From a virus: a stretch of 40,528 nt of DNA. The notes beneath the pieces are model-generated. The model worked only from the letters and a program-made list of their open reading frames with translations, was not told the DNA's origin and did no database searches. The position numbers and the translations under genes are program-made. Location of the stretch: the IMG/VR virus record IMGVR_UViG_3300035698_002855, positions 1 through 40,528 of that record, one strand, 5' to 3'. This document shows, piece after piece, positions 28,032-36,317 of this stretch (positions are counted from its first letter, which is position 1; each line of letters begins with the position of its first letter).

Positions 28032-29468
28032 CTAACAGGGGAATATTATCGTATCAGGAAAACGAGTTGCCGCAGGGAAAATACAGACGTTGGCGTATTC
28101 TGTTATCGTCTCAGTCCATCCCCACGTCTCATCGGTTTTAACCAGTACAATTAATATCTGCTCAGAGCCTACGTTTAGTCGCTCTATTACTTCAGACTTC
28201 ATGGCAGCCAGAGCTTTGAAGAGATTAGTCCAGCTACCCATCTCCGGTCCCTGAATGGCTACAATATCGTAGGTGTAATTCTCCGCATAAGCCCTTATGG
28301 TTACTGATTCAATGAGCATATCTTCAGCAGTTAATCCTAGCGCAGCATGGGTTATTGTTTGTAATTGCCCTGGTTTCAATCCGCTTCTGGTAGTCTGGAA
28401 ATAGAACCGCTTACCAGCTACTCCATACTTAGCAAGTTTAGCCTCTCCCGAATCAATGGAGGCATCCTTATCATTCAGTGTGGGCTCGTCGGCAATATCA
28501 TCAACATAACCGGTGCCCGTTCCTTCAGTCACCTTGAGCGCTGCAATCTCAAGAGGGTCTTCAGCTAGAACAAGTATGGGGAACTGCCCAAAATACTTGA
28601 TTTCAACTTCCTTTGTTGCGGCAGGCGCAGCAGTGAGGGTTATCGTGGCATCACCTTTATTCCAGTAGGACTCATAATCACCTGGAACATCAAGCCCCTT
28701 AATCCCCATTGTTAGGGCAGCACCACCATCTACCTTAATGCTAGTAGGCTCTTTCTGGATAGGGAATGAGAGTGTAAAGGCTACCTGCTCACCATCTGCT
28801 ATAAAAGTCTCGGTCTGCTCTAGTGTCGTGCCTCTCCCACCCCTGATATACTGCCTGTTCCTATATAATGGATTAGCCCCTGATAGTCTGGCAGTTCCCT
28901 TAGCCGGTCTGTTAGTAGTATCATCTAACACCCAAGGTGCAGGGGTGATGTCTCTGGCTTGGAAGTAAAGGGCTTTGTTCTCATCTATGTACCAGATTTT
29001 ATTTGACTTCTCTGCTAGGGCATCCAGCGCATCAGTAGCACGGACATAATTAAATATCGCCTCAACTATGTCAGGCCCAGCTTCTATGTTGCCTACGGTT
29101 ATGCCTTCATCCAGTAAATACTTGGTGCGAATGTCCGCAACGATAGTGCCAGCAGCCGTAGCTAAATAGGACTCTGCTATCAATCTCTTGTCAGCAAAGT
29201 AATGATAGTCAGCACAGCGTATGGGATGATATAATCCACCCTCTGGAGACTGGGCTACAGTTTCAGGGGTATCTATTACACCACCAAATATTCTACCATC
29301 AGCGTCATTTATTAGAACAGGCTGACCTTTCGTGTAACTAGCCGTTCCCAGTGTGTCAACTATAGTAAATTCAGCAGTGCTTCTTTCTTCTATTCTCTGT
29401 TCTACTACAAGAGACCCTTTAACTATCTGCTGAGTTATGCCATCGACTTTAACATACGGAGCAGCCAT
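28032..29468 (-). CDS. Tail hub/tip protein (distal tail or baseplate hub)
   Basis: A 478-residue protein immediately after the tape measure gene, the normal position of the tail hub. N-terminal region (TAEFTIVDTLGTASYTKG, then DGRIFGGVIDTPE) resembles gp27/hub-like and siphovirus tip proteins; a middle beta domain (FTLSFPIQKEPTSIKVDGG) may be an insertion. It would close the tail tube and connect to fibres. The stop-start TAATG overlap couples it to the tape measure gene. Confidence 0.7.
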   Translation of the reverse strand: MAAPYVKVDGITQQIVKGSLVVEQRIEERSTAEFTIVDTLGTASYTKGQPVLINDADGRIFGGVIDTPETVAQSPEGGLYHPIRCADYHYFADKRLIAESYLATAAGTIVADIRTKYLLDEGITVGNIEAGPDIVEAIFNYVRATDALDALAEKSNKIWYIDENKALYFQARDITPAPWVLDDTTNRPAKGTARLSGANPLYRNRQYIRGGRGTTLEQTETFIADGEQVAFTLSFPIQKEPTSIKVDGGAALTMGIKGLDVPGDYESYWNKGDATITLTAAPAATKEVEIKYFGQFPILVLAEDPLEIAALKVTEGTGTGYVDDIADEPTLNDKDASIDSGEAKLAKYGVAGKRFYFQTTRSGLKPGQLQTITHAALGLTAEDMLIESVTIRAYAENYTYDIVAIQGPEMGSWTNLFKALAAMKSEVIERLNVGSEQILIVLVKTDETWGWTETITEYANVCIFPAATRFPDTIIFPC

Positions 29469-31561
29469 TATATCCTCACCCCATGTAATCTTATTTCTTC
29501 AACCATAGGCTGGCCGATAGCTTTCATTATGTTTCTACCATCAAGTTCTACATAGACATTGACAGTCTTACCACCAATCATCCCCTCTAGCTTATCAAGG
29601 GGTATCAATGCCTCCGGTCCCTTCTCACCAAACACGCCCGGGATAGGGCGTGTGGCAATACCACCCTCAGCAGCATATTTACCAGGGATAACACCCTCGG
29701 CATAACCTAAATACTTATAATCGTTCGCCCCTGTTTTCTCAACATATCTACCTGTTTCTAAACTTGCTTGCCTTGAGGCTTCGGCAGCAGACATACCACC
29801 AGCATAAAGCTCTTGTCTGCGTGCCATAGTAGCATCCATAGCCGCACCTATAGCAGCCTCTCTCCCCGTTGCAGTGGTAGCGCCTGCGATTCCAGCATAC
29901 GCATTAGCCATCCTGTTGGCATAAGCAGAGACGACACCTAAAGTGTTATCTAGACTTTTGGTGATACCGTCCTTTAACGTGCCAAACATTGTCTCACCGG
30001 CACCGGATAAGTCAACAGCTCCGAGGTAATTAGTCAGCCCCTTTGTCCAGTTCTCAACATCGGAATGACCGAATATCCCCTTGAGAACACCGCCGATACC
30101 TTCTCTTAATTTATCCCAGCCCTCTTTCATCCAGTTCCAGGGGTTCAATCTCTCAAGGAACCGTCTTATGTTACCTATCCACATTTCAATCGTTCTGGTT
30201 ATACTGCTCCATATCTCAGCAGACTTAGCTTTTATAGTGTCCCAGTTCTTCCAGAGCAGAACTCCTATTGCGATAAGAGCAGCAATAGCAGCTACCACTA
30301 GGGTAACAGGCCATATAGCTGCGCTCAAGGTAATACCAAAGGCTGCTGTGGCTGCTGTGATCCCAGGCATCAACAATAAGAGTGAACCCAGAACCACCAT
30401 TAAAACACCAAAAGCACCAGCCCCAATCACAATTATTTTAGTCAGTTTGGGATTTTCCTTTATCCAGTTTACAACATTCTCTATTATGGGCTTTATAATG
30501 CCTAGAAGGTCTGTCAATATAGGTATCAGGACATTACCTATTGAGATTGCAACACCCTTGCCTGATTCCTTAAGTGCCGCCATCTGGCGGGAAGCACTAT
30601 TCTCCATCTCGTTAAAAGCATCAGTGGCTGCACCTTCAGAATTAGCCATAGCATCAAGGTCGGCTGTAAACATAGCAGCATTTTCACCTGTTAAAGCAAG
30701 AACGGCCTGCCCTGCCTCCACCGAACCAAACATTGTCATCAACATCTGGTTACTGCCTGCTGTAGCTTCTTTTAATGTGTTTAGTGTATTGGCAAGTCCC
30801 AGTTCAGTAACCATAGCTTGTCCAGATTCATAACCAAGCCCTTTGATAACTTTATCCATGTCAGCCGTAGGTTTCTGTAGTGCTACCATCGCCTGCCTAA
30901 GCTGAGTGGTCGCAACCTTAGTGGGAACACCCTGCTTGGTCATAGTAGCCAGAGCTGCCGACACCTCTTCAAAGCTCACCCCAGATGCTGCTGCTATGGG
31001 AGCTACTTGGAATAAGGATGCCGATAGTTCTTCAAAGGTAGTTTTGCCACCCTTGACTGTTTGAAACATTAAGTCGGCTACCTTTTGTGTGTCTGATAAG
31101 GGCAACTTGAAGGCATTAATGACAGTGGAAAGCCCATCAACCGCAACCTCTGTTGAGGTAATACCGCCAATGGCCGCCTTAGTAGCAATAGATAAGAACT
31201 CAATAGCGTTATCTTTGGGGATGCCTGCTGATATAGCCTGATACAAGGCCTTAGCTGATTCTACCGCATCAACTCCGAGGTCTGCCGCAAGTGCCTGCAC
31301 CTCTCCTGAGAATTCCTTAAATTCATCTTGGGACAACCCCATCATAGTGTTGACTTCTCGCATGGCAGACTCAAAGTCAGTAGCAGCCTTTAGACTCATA
31401 CCCAGACCACCAAGAATAACCCCACCAGCAGCGGCCATACCTAGACCTATGGCCTTCTGGTGCTTCTTAATAGTCGCACCAATGCCCTGCATACCTTTGT
31501 CTAGGTCTTTGGTATCTACACCTAATTTTAATACGGCATCGCCTATTGAGATTCCAGCCAT
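29468..31561 (-). CDS. Tape measure protein
   Basis: A 697-residue protein. N-terminus (KLGVDTKDLDKGMQGIGATI) and the repeated Met/Ala-rich helices that follow are typical TP901-type tape measure features (FESAMREVNTMMG; FEEVSAALATMTKQG). Hydrophobic helices lie at about residues 395-460. The C-terminus has EGGIATRPIPGVFGEKGPEA, a common tape measure motif. It sets tail length during assembly. Length predicts roughly a 100-nm tail by the usual 0.15 nm per residue, so a typical siphovirus. Confidence 0.9.
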   Translation of the reverse strand: MAGISIGDAVLKLGVDTKDLDKGMQGIGATIKKHQKAIGLGMAAAGGVILGGLGMSLKAATDFESAMREVNTMMGLSQDEFKEFSGEVQALAADLGVDAVESAKALYQAISAGIPKDNAIEFLSIATKAAIGGITSTEVAVDGLSTVINAFKLPLSDTQKVADLMFQTVKGGKTTFEELSASLFQVAPIAAASGVSFEEVSAALATMTKQGVPTKVATTQLRQAMVALQKPTADMDKVIKGLGYESGQAMVTELGLANTLNTLKEATAGSNQMLMTMFGSVEAGQAVLALTGENAAMFTADLDAMANSEGAATDAFNEMENSASRQMAALKESGKGVAISIGNVLIPILTDLLGIIKPIIENVVNWIKENPKLTKIIVIGAGAFGVLMVVLGSLLLLMPGITAATAAFGITLSAAIWPVTLVVAAIAALIAIGVLLWKNWDTIKAKSAEIWSSITRTIEMWIGNIRRFLERLNPWNWMKEGWDKLREGIGGVLKGIFGHSDVENWTKGLTNYLGAVDLSGAGETMFGTLKDGITKSLDNTLGVVSAYANRMANAYAGIAGATTATGREAAIGAAMDATMARRQELYAGGMSAAEASRQASLETGRYVEKTGANDYKYLGYAEGVIPGKYAAEGGIATRPIPGVFGEKGPEALIPLDKLEGMIGGKTVNVYVELDGRNIMKAIGQPMVEEIRLHGVRI

Positions 31562-31761
31562 TATTTTTTCTCCACTTTAATCATGCCCCTTGACATAGCC
31601 GCTAGAGTTTCAGGGGATACGGAACGGTCTAGGGGTTGAGTTTTAGACACAGTATCCGTTTCCCTATTCTTGCGCTCCACTAACTTCTCTACCATGAGGT
31701 CAAATAGTTCGTCAGTCCAGTTGTTGATAATATAGTCAGGGGTGACGTGCCACTCGGTCAT
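31561..31761 (-). CDS. Tail assembly chaperone, downstream frame (T part of G-GT)
   Basis: A 66-codon ORF (WHVTPDYIINNWTDELFDLM) directly before the tape measure gene. Its frame is open upstream through the end of the preceding gene as far as a CCCTTTA slippery heptamer at 31854-31848, giving SRSSTGDDDTDDAGTEKE before the ATG at 31761. So it is mainly made as a -1 frameshift extension of the preceding chaperone (about 211 residues in all), exactly as lambda G/GT; the internal ATG probably is not used. The extension would recruit tail tube subunits to the tape measure. Confidence 0.8.
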   Translation of the reverse strand: MTEWHVTPDYIINNWTDELFDLMVEKLVERKNRETDTVSKTQPLDRSVSPETLAAMSRGMIKVEKK

Positions 31762-31781
31762 CAGGAATTCAAATGCTCCAC

Positions 31782-32195
31782 CTATCGAGAGGGCTTCCTT
31801 TTCGGTACCTGCGTCATCCGTGTCATCGTCGCCGGTAGAGCTTCTGCTAAAGGGAAGGCTATCTTTACCACCTCCCCAAAAGCATCTCTTAACTCAGCGT
31901 CTGTGGCTATTCCCTCAATCTCTTCCCTGTCCAGGTTAGTAGCATACCCAAAGAATAGGTCCACAACTTCATCGGACATAGTGATGCACAACTGTGTTAG
32001 TGCCTCACCAAACCCTTCAGGGCTGTCGGTTTTTATATTCACCACTTCGGGTAATGGCGCAATTAGTTTGATGACCTTCTGCCGCCACTCCCTTGAGTCA
32101 CGGATAACAAGGGGGGCAATAGAATATTCTACACCCCCCAGTATTACCACTATAGGCGCACGTGCTACCTTCTGTTCTTCTGTTCTTTCAGTCAT
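31782..32195 (-). CDS. Tail assembly chaperone (G part)
   Basis: A 137-residue acidic protein (VVILGGVEYSIAPLVIRDSR, with RDSREWRQKVIKLIAP) between tail tube and tape measure genes. Size, place and the overlapping -1 frame identify it as the short form of the tail chaperone pair. AAAAGGAGTAAATC precedes the ATG. Confidence 0.75.
   Translation of the reverse strand: MTERTEEQKVARAPIVVILGGVEYSIAPLVIRDSREWRQKVIKLIAPLPEVVNIKTDSPEGFGEALTQLCITMSDEVVDLFFGYATNLDREEIEGIATDAELRDAFGEVVKIAFPLAEALPATMTRMTQVPKRKPSR
31848..31854 (-). promoter_or_regulatory. Programmed -1 frameshift site (CCCTTTA)
   Basis: In the zero frame TTC CCT TTA; slippage of the two tRNAs by one base re-pairs as CCC TTT. The heptamer fits X XXY YYZ exactly, lies 22 codons before the zero-frame stop, and the -1 frame is open from here to the end of the 31561 ORF. 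Confidence 0.8.
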
Positions 32196-32216
32196 GATTT
32201 ACTCCTTTTAGTTTAT

Positions 32217-33308
32217 TTAGGCTGCGTTATAGACTATTGTTACTGCCGGATGCCCAGTAGTTTTTAGGGCACGGAGGGTTATCGGCACCACAGTCTTTTC
32301 ACCCTTCTTGAAAGGCATACCAACCGACCCAGCAGCAACGCATGACGGCATCTGGATAGCCCCGATAAGTTCGGCGGGATTAACAAATCTAACTTGTGCA
32401 GTCATCTTCTTATTCACACCACCGCCAAGTTTCAGGATGCTGCCACTTAATAGACTGCCAGCCATAGCCTTATCCAGATTGAATAAAGACGCTTCAGCCA
32501 TGTTGCAGGTAACTTCCACAGTCTCCTTGGTTATGACATTATCAATCGGGAATGTTTCCTCTTCAACCTCAATATCAGCATCGTCTTTGGTGTATGTTAC
32601 AGTCACACCATCTTCGGTGTAGCCAACCTCAGTGAACATGGATGACAGCCTGATTCCGGCAGTCCCGGTATCCCCCGGTTCCAGATTATAGGTAACACCG
32701 TCAATCACGATATTGTCAACAAAGCACTGTCGCTCTGTAGCCGTCTCCCAAAGCTCTAATCGAACTCTGGTAAGTAGCCATGTAGAGCAGGCAGTAACCG
32801 CAGATTGGTTCGGAGCAGTAGCAACGACATCATCCGACACACCGGAAATCACCTGGGGGGTATAGTCACTAAATGAGCCATCAAGTTCAGTCCAGCCACC
32901 GAAGTAAGCAGTCTCGGTATCAGCGATGTCCCTAGTTGCCCAGATAGCATCACCGGCTATGACCACTGCTGTAGTCGTTACGTCTACCCAGCTATTGCTA
33001 TTGGGGTCTTCAAAGCGGCACTCCATCCCTATCCACCATGCAACCCCGGTAGTTACCGACCTGCGATAATCCCAACCCCATACTAAAGTCTGTGCCTGGA
33101 AATCAGCCAGAGTCTGCGCTGCTGCATTGTCTGATGCTGTAATCTGGACATGTGTACTTCCATAGTCACCAGTCGCTGCCTTTGAAAGTTTTACCGAGTG
33201 AGAGCCCTCAGTCACAAATTCGTCTGACCATTCAGCCCTCATGGTATCCGGGTTTTTGACTTCTAAAGTCGCCACCCCTGTTAGTACGTTTGATATTGTG
33301 TTAGCCAT
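32217..33308 (-). CDS. Major tail tube protein with N-terminal extra domain
   Basis: A 363-residue protein. The C-terminal 160 residues (EVGYTEDGVTVTYTKDDADI, then NVITKETVEVTCNMAE) have the character of tail tube subunits. The N-terminal 200 residues (DEFVTEGSHSVKLSKAATGD, then FVDNIVIDGV) look like a jelly-roll carbohydrate-binding-type beta sandwich. Such decorations on the tail surface occur in some siphoviruses, often at the C-terminus. It sits between a 57-residue gene and the chaperones. TAATG overlap with the gene before. Confidence 0.75.
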   Translation of the reverse strand: MANTISNVLTGVATLEVKNPDTMRAEWSDEFVTEGSHSVKLSKAATGDYGSTHVQITASDNAAAQTLADFQAQTLVWGWDYRRSVTTGVAWWIGMECRFEDPNSNSWVDVTTTAVVIAGDAIWATRDIADTETAYFGGWTELDGSFSDYTPQVISGVSDDVVATAPNQSAVTACSTWLLTRVRLELWETATERQCFVDNIVIDGVTYNLEPGDTGTAGIRLSSMFTEVGYTEDGVTVTYTKDDADIEVEEETFPIDNVITKETVEVTCNMAEASLFNLDKAMAGSLLSGSILKLGGGVNKKMTAQVRFVNPAELIGAIQMPSCVAAGSVGMPFKKGEKTVVPITLRALKTTGHPAVTIVYNAA

Positions 33309-33481
33309 TAAAATTCACCTCCTACAAGAAATTTCACTATCTTCATTTCATGTGCCCGCTGGCGAGACGTAAAATGGTCAGGGCTAAGAATAGGGTCGGC
33401 TTCTATCCCAGCTTCAACCAACATTGTCTCGACTTCCAGCGTTTCTAGTTCCAGTTCTTCTTCTGTCTTCTCTTCGTCCAT
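33308..33481 (-). CDS. 57-residue acidic protein before tail tube
   Basis: AAGGAGGAGAAC precedes the ATG at 33481. The N-terminus is a run of acidic heptads (EEKTEEELELETLEVE), then a short basic end (SRQRAHEMKIVKFLVGG). Overlaps the tail tube start (TAATG). Possibly a tail assembly helper; unknown. Confidence 0.55.
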   Translation of the reverse strand: MDEEKTEEELELETLEVETMLVEAGIEADPILSPDHFTSRQRAHEMKIVKFLVGGEF

Positions 33482-33507
33482 GTTCTCCTCCTTGAATTTT
33501 GATATAG

Positions 33508-33528
33508 AAAAAGGCAGCCTAAGCTACC
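33508..33528 (-). terminator. Terminator-like hairpin before tail tube operon
   Basis: GGTAGC (33528-33523) pairs with GCTGCC (33518-33513) around a TTAG loop, followed by five U (33512-33508). It is the second of two hairpins in tandem. The 103 bases between them (33529-33631) hold only a CTGGG/CCCAG hairpin and no gene. Confidence 0.6.
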
Positions 33529-33631
33529 TCGTAGAATGGTATGAGACGCCACTAGATTAAATTCTGGGCGTTTTAATTACCCAGCCCTTATCATTACCTT
33601 AAAGAACGTTAATACTCTTATCTTCCAATAG

Positions 33632-33658
33632 AAAAAGCCCGCTGTTTAGACGGGCTTT
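33632..33658 (-). terminator. Strong terminator after HNH unit
   Basis: AAAGCCCG (33658-33651) pairs with CGGGCTTT (33641-33634) and runs into five U. Ends the transcript that starts at the promoter at 34490-34519. Confidence 0.85.
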
Positions 33659-33681
33659 AGTAGATTTGGCCTATGCTTAGA

Positions 33682-33861
33682 TTATAGAATAATACATCTA
33701 CAATTAGGATGGAAAGGAGGATGAGGAATCACTTTGTAAATAACCATCTGTCCGTATAGCCATTTATATCCGATTGTCATTAACGGGGTGTCTTCCTTCC
33801 AGTGCATAGGCTTGAACCACAATAATAATCGTTGCCACCATTTAGGTTTATCACTAGACAT
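33682..33861 (-). CDS. 59-residue protein with HPNCRC end
   Basis: ATG at 33861 behind AAGGAGC, starting two bases after the stop of the HNH gene. An aromatic basic N-terminus (KPKWWQRLLLWFKPMHWKE) and the C-terminus PHPPFHPNCRCIIL. The HPNCRC ending closely resembles the C-terminal motif of MuF minor head proteins, here on a separate tiny protein. Possibly a remnant or a zinc-binding helper. Confidence 0.5.
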   Translation of the reverse strand: MSSDKPKWWQRLLLWFKPMHWKEDTPLMTIGYKWLYGQMVIYKVIPHPPFHPNCRCIIL

Positions 33862-33862
33862 A

Positions 33863-34483
33863 TCACTTGCTCCTTTTTAGTTCCGCTTTGAGTGCTTGGT
33901 TTTCTGTTTGTAATTCCTTAATTCGTTTATCCCTGCCATCAAACAACCCCTTTTGGTATCCATCTCGATAGCCTTTATTATGTTCTATAATATGGCTACC
34001 AATAGTAGTGAGTTTAAGGTTCTCTAATCGGTTATCGTCCTTTATCCCGTTTTTGTGGTGAACTAATTCCCAAGACTGGAGGCATCTACCGAGATGCTTT
34101 GCCATCACAAGGCGATGCTCTAATACCCTATGAGCATGAGTACTCATTGGTAAATAAAATTCATCTTCATCCGTTAGTAAAACACTAATATAGCCTGTGC
34201 TAGTTTTGAATTTGCCACTTTTATATGAATAGGCTTCTTTGCCACTTTTGATGATACCAGGCTTTCTTGGTATTCCCCTGCGTGATTCAAAAACTCTAGA
34301 TCTCGCAGGAGTTAGCACATATTCACGGCACTTTACACAATGCTTTGAAACAGGCTGGCCACGCTTTAAGTAAACCCAACGCTGTTTGCCACATTTAGGG
34401 CAAGCGCGCCATTCCCAATAATTCGTGCCCTTCCTTCCGATTTCATACCCTCTTTTAACTTCTCCGAGTTGTGTCAACATCAT
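33863..34483 (-). CDS. HNH homing endonuclease
   Basis: A 206-residue protein. A zinc ribbon at the N-terminus (CPKCGKQ, CVKC) is followed by the HNH core: HAHRVLEHRLVMAKHLGR, then ELVHHKNGIKDDNRLENL, with a coiled helix at the end (RIKELQTENQALKAELKR). This is a free-standing homing endonuclease of the HNH_3 type, able to cut phage genomes lacking it and spread by repair. It interrupts the tail module, with its own promoter (-10 six bases from its ATG) and terminator. Confidence 0.9.
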   Translation of the reverse strand: MMLTQLGEVKRGYEIGRKGTNYWEWRACPKCGKQRWVYLKRGQPVSKHCVKCREYVLTPARSRVFESRRGIPRKPGIIKSGKEAYSYKSGKFKTSTGYISVLLTDEDEFYLPMSTHAHRVLEHRLVMAKHLGRCLQSWELVHHKNGIKDDNRLENLKLTTIGSHIIEHNKGYRDGYQKGLFDGRDKRIKELQTENQALKAELKRSK

Positions 34484-34489
34484 ATTATA

Positions 34490-34519
34490 ATTATATCACT
34501 ATTGGCACTATCTTGTCAA
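34490..34519 (-). promoter_or_regulatory. Promoter of the HNH gene
   Basis: TTGACA (34519-34514), 18-base spacer, TATAAT (34495-34490) on the minus strand; a second TATAAT follows at once. The ATG at 34483 is six bases after the first -10, so the mRNA is probably leaderless. Confidence 0.8.
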
Positions 34520-34522
34520 GGG

Positions 34523-35092
34523 TTATTCAGCTCTAATCATAATTTTGTAAAAGCAAAGTACTCTAAACATATTCTGGATTTCGTTATCAACCAAGTCCTG
34601 CCCCTGTACCTCTTCCTCAGCACTCATTATCTCATGGGTGGGTCTGTAACCTGCTGTATTAATCCATATTGAACCAACCCCCGTGCCTCCCGTAGCTGCC
34701 CAGTAAGTCGCCGTTAGTGCTCCTGTGATAGGTTTGTTCCTGTTGTTTGACGTATGAGATAATATGCAAGAATAATCATTACTATCCGAGCCTACCACTA
34801 CTGAAGGGCTGGCAACTGATATATTCTGAATACCCTGTAGGGCTGAATATAAAGCTGAATATATATTTCGTGCCTCCATAGGATTATCAGCCCAGCAGTC
34901 AAATTGAACCGAGGGCTCTGGCGTTCCCGGGATATAAGGTGTTGAAGTCCCGCCCCTAGTAAAGAAGCCGATAGCAGGAAGAGGACAATTTGCATATAAT
35001 CTAGGGGTGCAAATCCGTGAAGCGACTAGTCCAGTCAATTCAGCCTGAGTTAGTAGGTATGTTGTTATGACAGCATTAGTGTTTATATTCAT
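34523..35092 (-). CDS. Tail terminator/DUF3168-like protein
   Basis: A 189-residue protein. N-terminus (NTNAVITTYLLTQAELTGL, then RICTPRLYANCPLPAIGFF, with SVQFDCWADNPMEARNIY) matches the DUF3168/tail terminator (gpU-like) pattern. It caps the tail tube and joins it to the head. Its start overlaps the stop of the gp10-like gene (ATGA). Confidence 0.75.
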   Translation of the reverse strand: MNINTNAVITTYLLTQAELTGLVASRICTPRLYANCPLPAIGFFTRGGTSTPYIPGTPEPSVQFDCWADNPMEARNIYSALYSALQGIQNISVASPSVVVGSDSNDYSCILSHTSNNRNKPITGALTATYWAATGGTGVGSIWINTAGYRPTHEIMSAEEEVQGQDLVDNEIQNMFRVLCFYKIMIRAE

Positions 35093-35439
35093 GCCATATG
35101 TCCTTTTATATTATTGGGTAGGTTCTTTTTGTTCATGTCAAAGGCTGGCTTGATGTATAGGCGTGGAGCCATTGTAGCCGTCCCAGTTTCAAGATAACCA
35201 CCATAACCAGATGTGGAATAGATAGCACCCTCCAAGTCCTTTGTGGCGACTGGCTTTCCGGGGCCGACTTCATACTTGATAGACCGCCTATTATTCCCCG
35301 TATCAATAGGGCTCATCCCGACAGCATCATTGGCAATATCAGTAACAGAATCCAATAAACCCTGCTTGGATGCCTTCTCTACCTTGTTTTCTACTTCGGG
35401 AATCTTGAGGTTGACTAGCCATTTAGTGCTTATCTTCAT
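35089..35439 (-). CDS. HK97 gp10-like head-tail protein
   Basis: A 116-residue protein with the HK97-gp10 pattern: NDAVGMSPIDTGNNRRSIKY, YGGYLETGTATMAPRLYIKP. These proteins act between head closure and tail terminator at the head-tail joint. ATGA overlap with the head closure gene. Confidence 0.8.
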   Translation of the reverse strand: MKISTKWLVNLKIPEVENKVEKASKQGLLDSVTDIANDAVGMSPIDTGNNRRSIKYEVGPGKPVATKDLEGAIYSTSGYGGYLETGTATMAPRLYIKPAFDMNKKNLPNNIKGHMA

Positions 35440-35789
35440 CGTACAGTCCTTAAAAGTAATTCCTTATGGTGGCTGTCTGCACCATCCTGCCTGTCCTTAA
35501 CTAATAGGATTTCGTACTCTACCCAGGCATCCACAGTTCCCCAGTAGACCTTAACTTTATCCTGCTCACTGATAGTTACGTCTCCTAAGAATAACTGGTA
35601 GTCGGCGATAACGAGTTCAGCACCGACCTTAACCTCCACACCACTCACTGGCATTATCCTGCAGGCTACGTCAGACAACGCAGGAACGACAGCCCAGACT
35701 TTATCTGGAGTCCCGTAAGCATCCGTAGCCCCTCCCGCTGGATAGCGATATACACTACACCAATTAATCAGTAAAGATGTATAGCTCAT
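35436..35789 (-). CDS. Head closure/head-tail connector protein
   Basis: A 117-residue beta-rich protein (INWCSVYRYPAGGATDAYGT, CRIMPVSGVEVKVG, HHKELLLRTVR) resembling SPP1 gp16-type head closure proteins. It seals the connector below the adaptor. ATGA overlaps on both sides place it in a tight connector cassette. Confidence 0.7.
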   Translation of the reverse strand: MSYTSLLINWCSVYRYPAGGATDAYGTPDKVWAVVPALSDVACRIMPVSGVEVKVGAELVIADYQLFLGDVTISEQDKVKVYWGTVDAWVEYEILLVKDRQDGADSHHKELLLRTVR

Positions 35790-35956
35790 TTAGTCCTCTT
35801 AAAATCTAAATTGATATTGGCAATAACCGCTCCCAGTCTAAAGAGTTGTCTTGCAATCCAGACTTGGAAACGCCACTTAATCAAGCCTGTTATTTTGACG
35901 GTTACGGTAACATTCGGCAACACGTCTTTAATGGGCACATTCACTTTCCCTATCAT
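35786..35956 (-). CDS. 56-residue basic hydrophobic protein in connector cassette
   Basis: ATG at 35956 behind AAGGAGAAG. N-terminal beta (KDVLPNVTVTVKITG) then a hydrophobic, basic helix (FQVWIARQLFRLGAVIANI). ATGA overlap with the head closure gene shows coupling. Possibly a small connector or membrane-interacting protein; unrecognised. Confidence 0.55.
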   Translation of the reverse strand: MIGKVNVPIKDVLPNVTVTVKITGLIKWRFQVWIARQLFRLGAVIANINLDFKRTK

Positions 35957-35969
35957 TTTACTTCTCCTT

Positions 35970-36317
35970 TTATTCTATATCCTCTGAAACAGTGGTATCT
36001 TCTACCCCTGATAAGTCCATTTCAGCCAAGGTTAGATATGGGGTTGAGGCATCCTTTTCCATTAATTCATTTTTCAGCTTGTTCATGTTCTGAATTATCT
36101 TTTGTGTGTAGGCATAATCACCTATCTTTTCGCTGTCTGGGGCTGTGGCATATTTGGACATCCATGCTTCCAGTGCAGCAGCGGCAGACAGGTTGAGATT
36201 ATTTGAATTTGCAGTAAGGAAACAGGTAATTTCCGCATCGGTAAATACTTCAACTGCAAGATTGTCCCCGATGATAAGTCTTACCTTACCTACGTTGGTG
36301 GTTATATCATAACTCAT
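35970..36317 (-). CDS. Head-tail adaptor (gp6/gp15-like)
   Basis: A 115-residue protein: NVGKVRLIIGDNLAVEVFTD, followed by a helix AAAALEAWMSKYATAPDSEK and KLKNELMEKD. This fits small helical adaptor proteins that bind the portal. Overlaps the DNRLRE gene stop. Confidence 0.7.
   Translation of the reverse strand: MSYDITTNVGKVRLIIGDNLAVEVFTDAEITCFLTANSNNLNLSAAAALEAWMSKYATAPDSEKIGDYAYTQKIIQNMNKLKNELMEKDASTPYLTLAEMDLSGVEDTTVSEDIE

Noticed and set aside
30081-30833. 250-codon plus-strand open frame in the tape measure gene
   Set aside because: Antisense shadow of the Ala/Gly-rich helices of the tape measure protein; no start signals.
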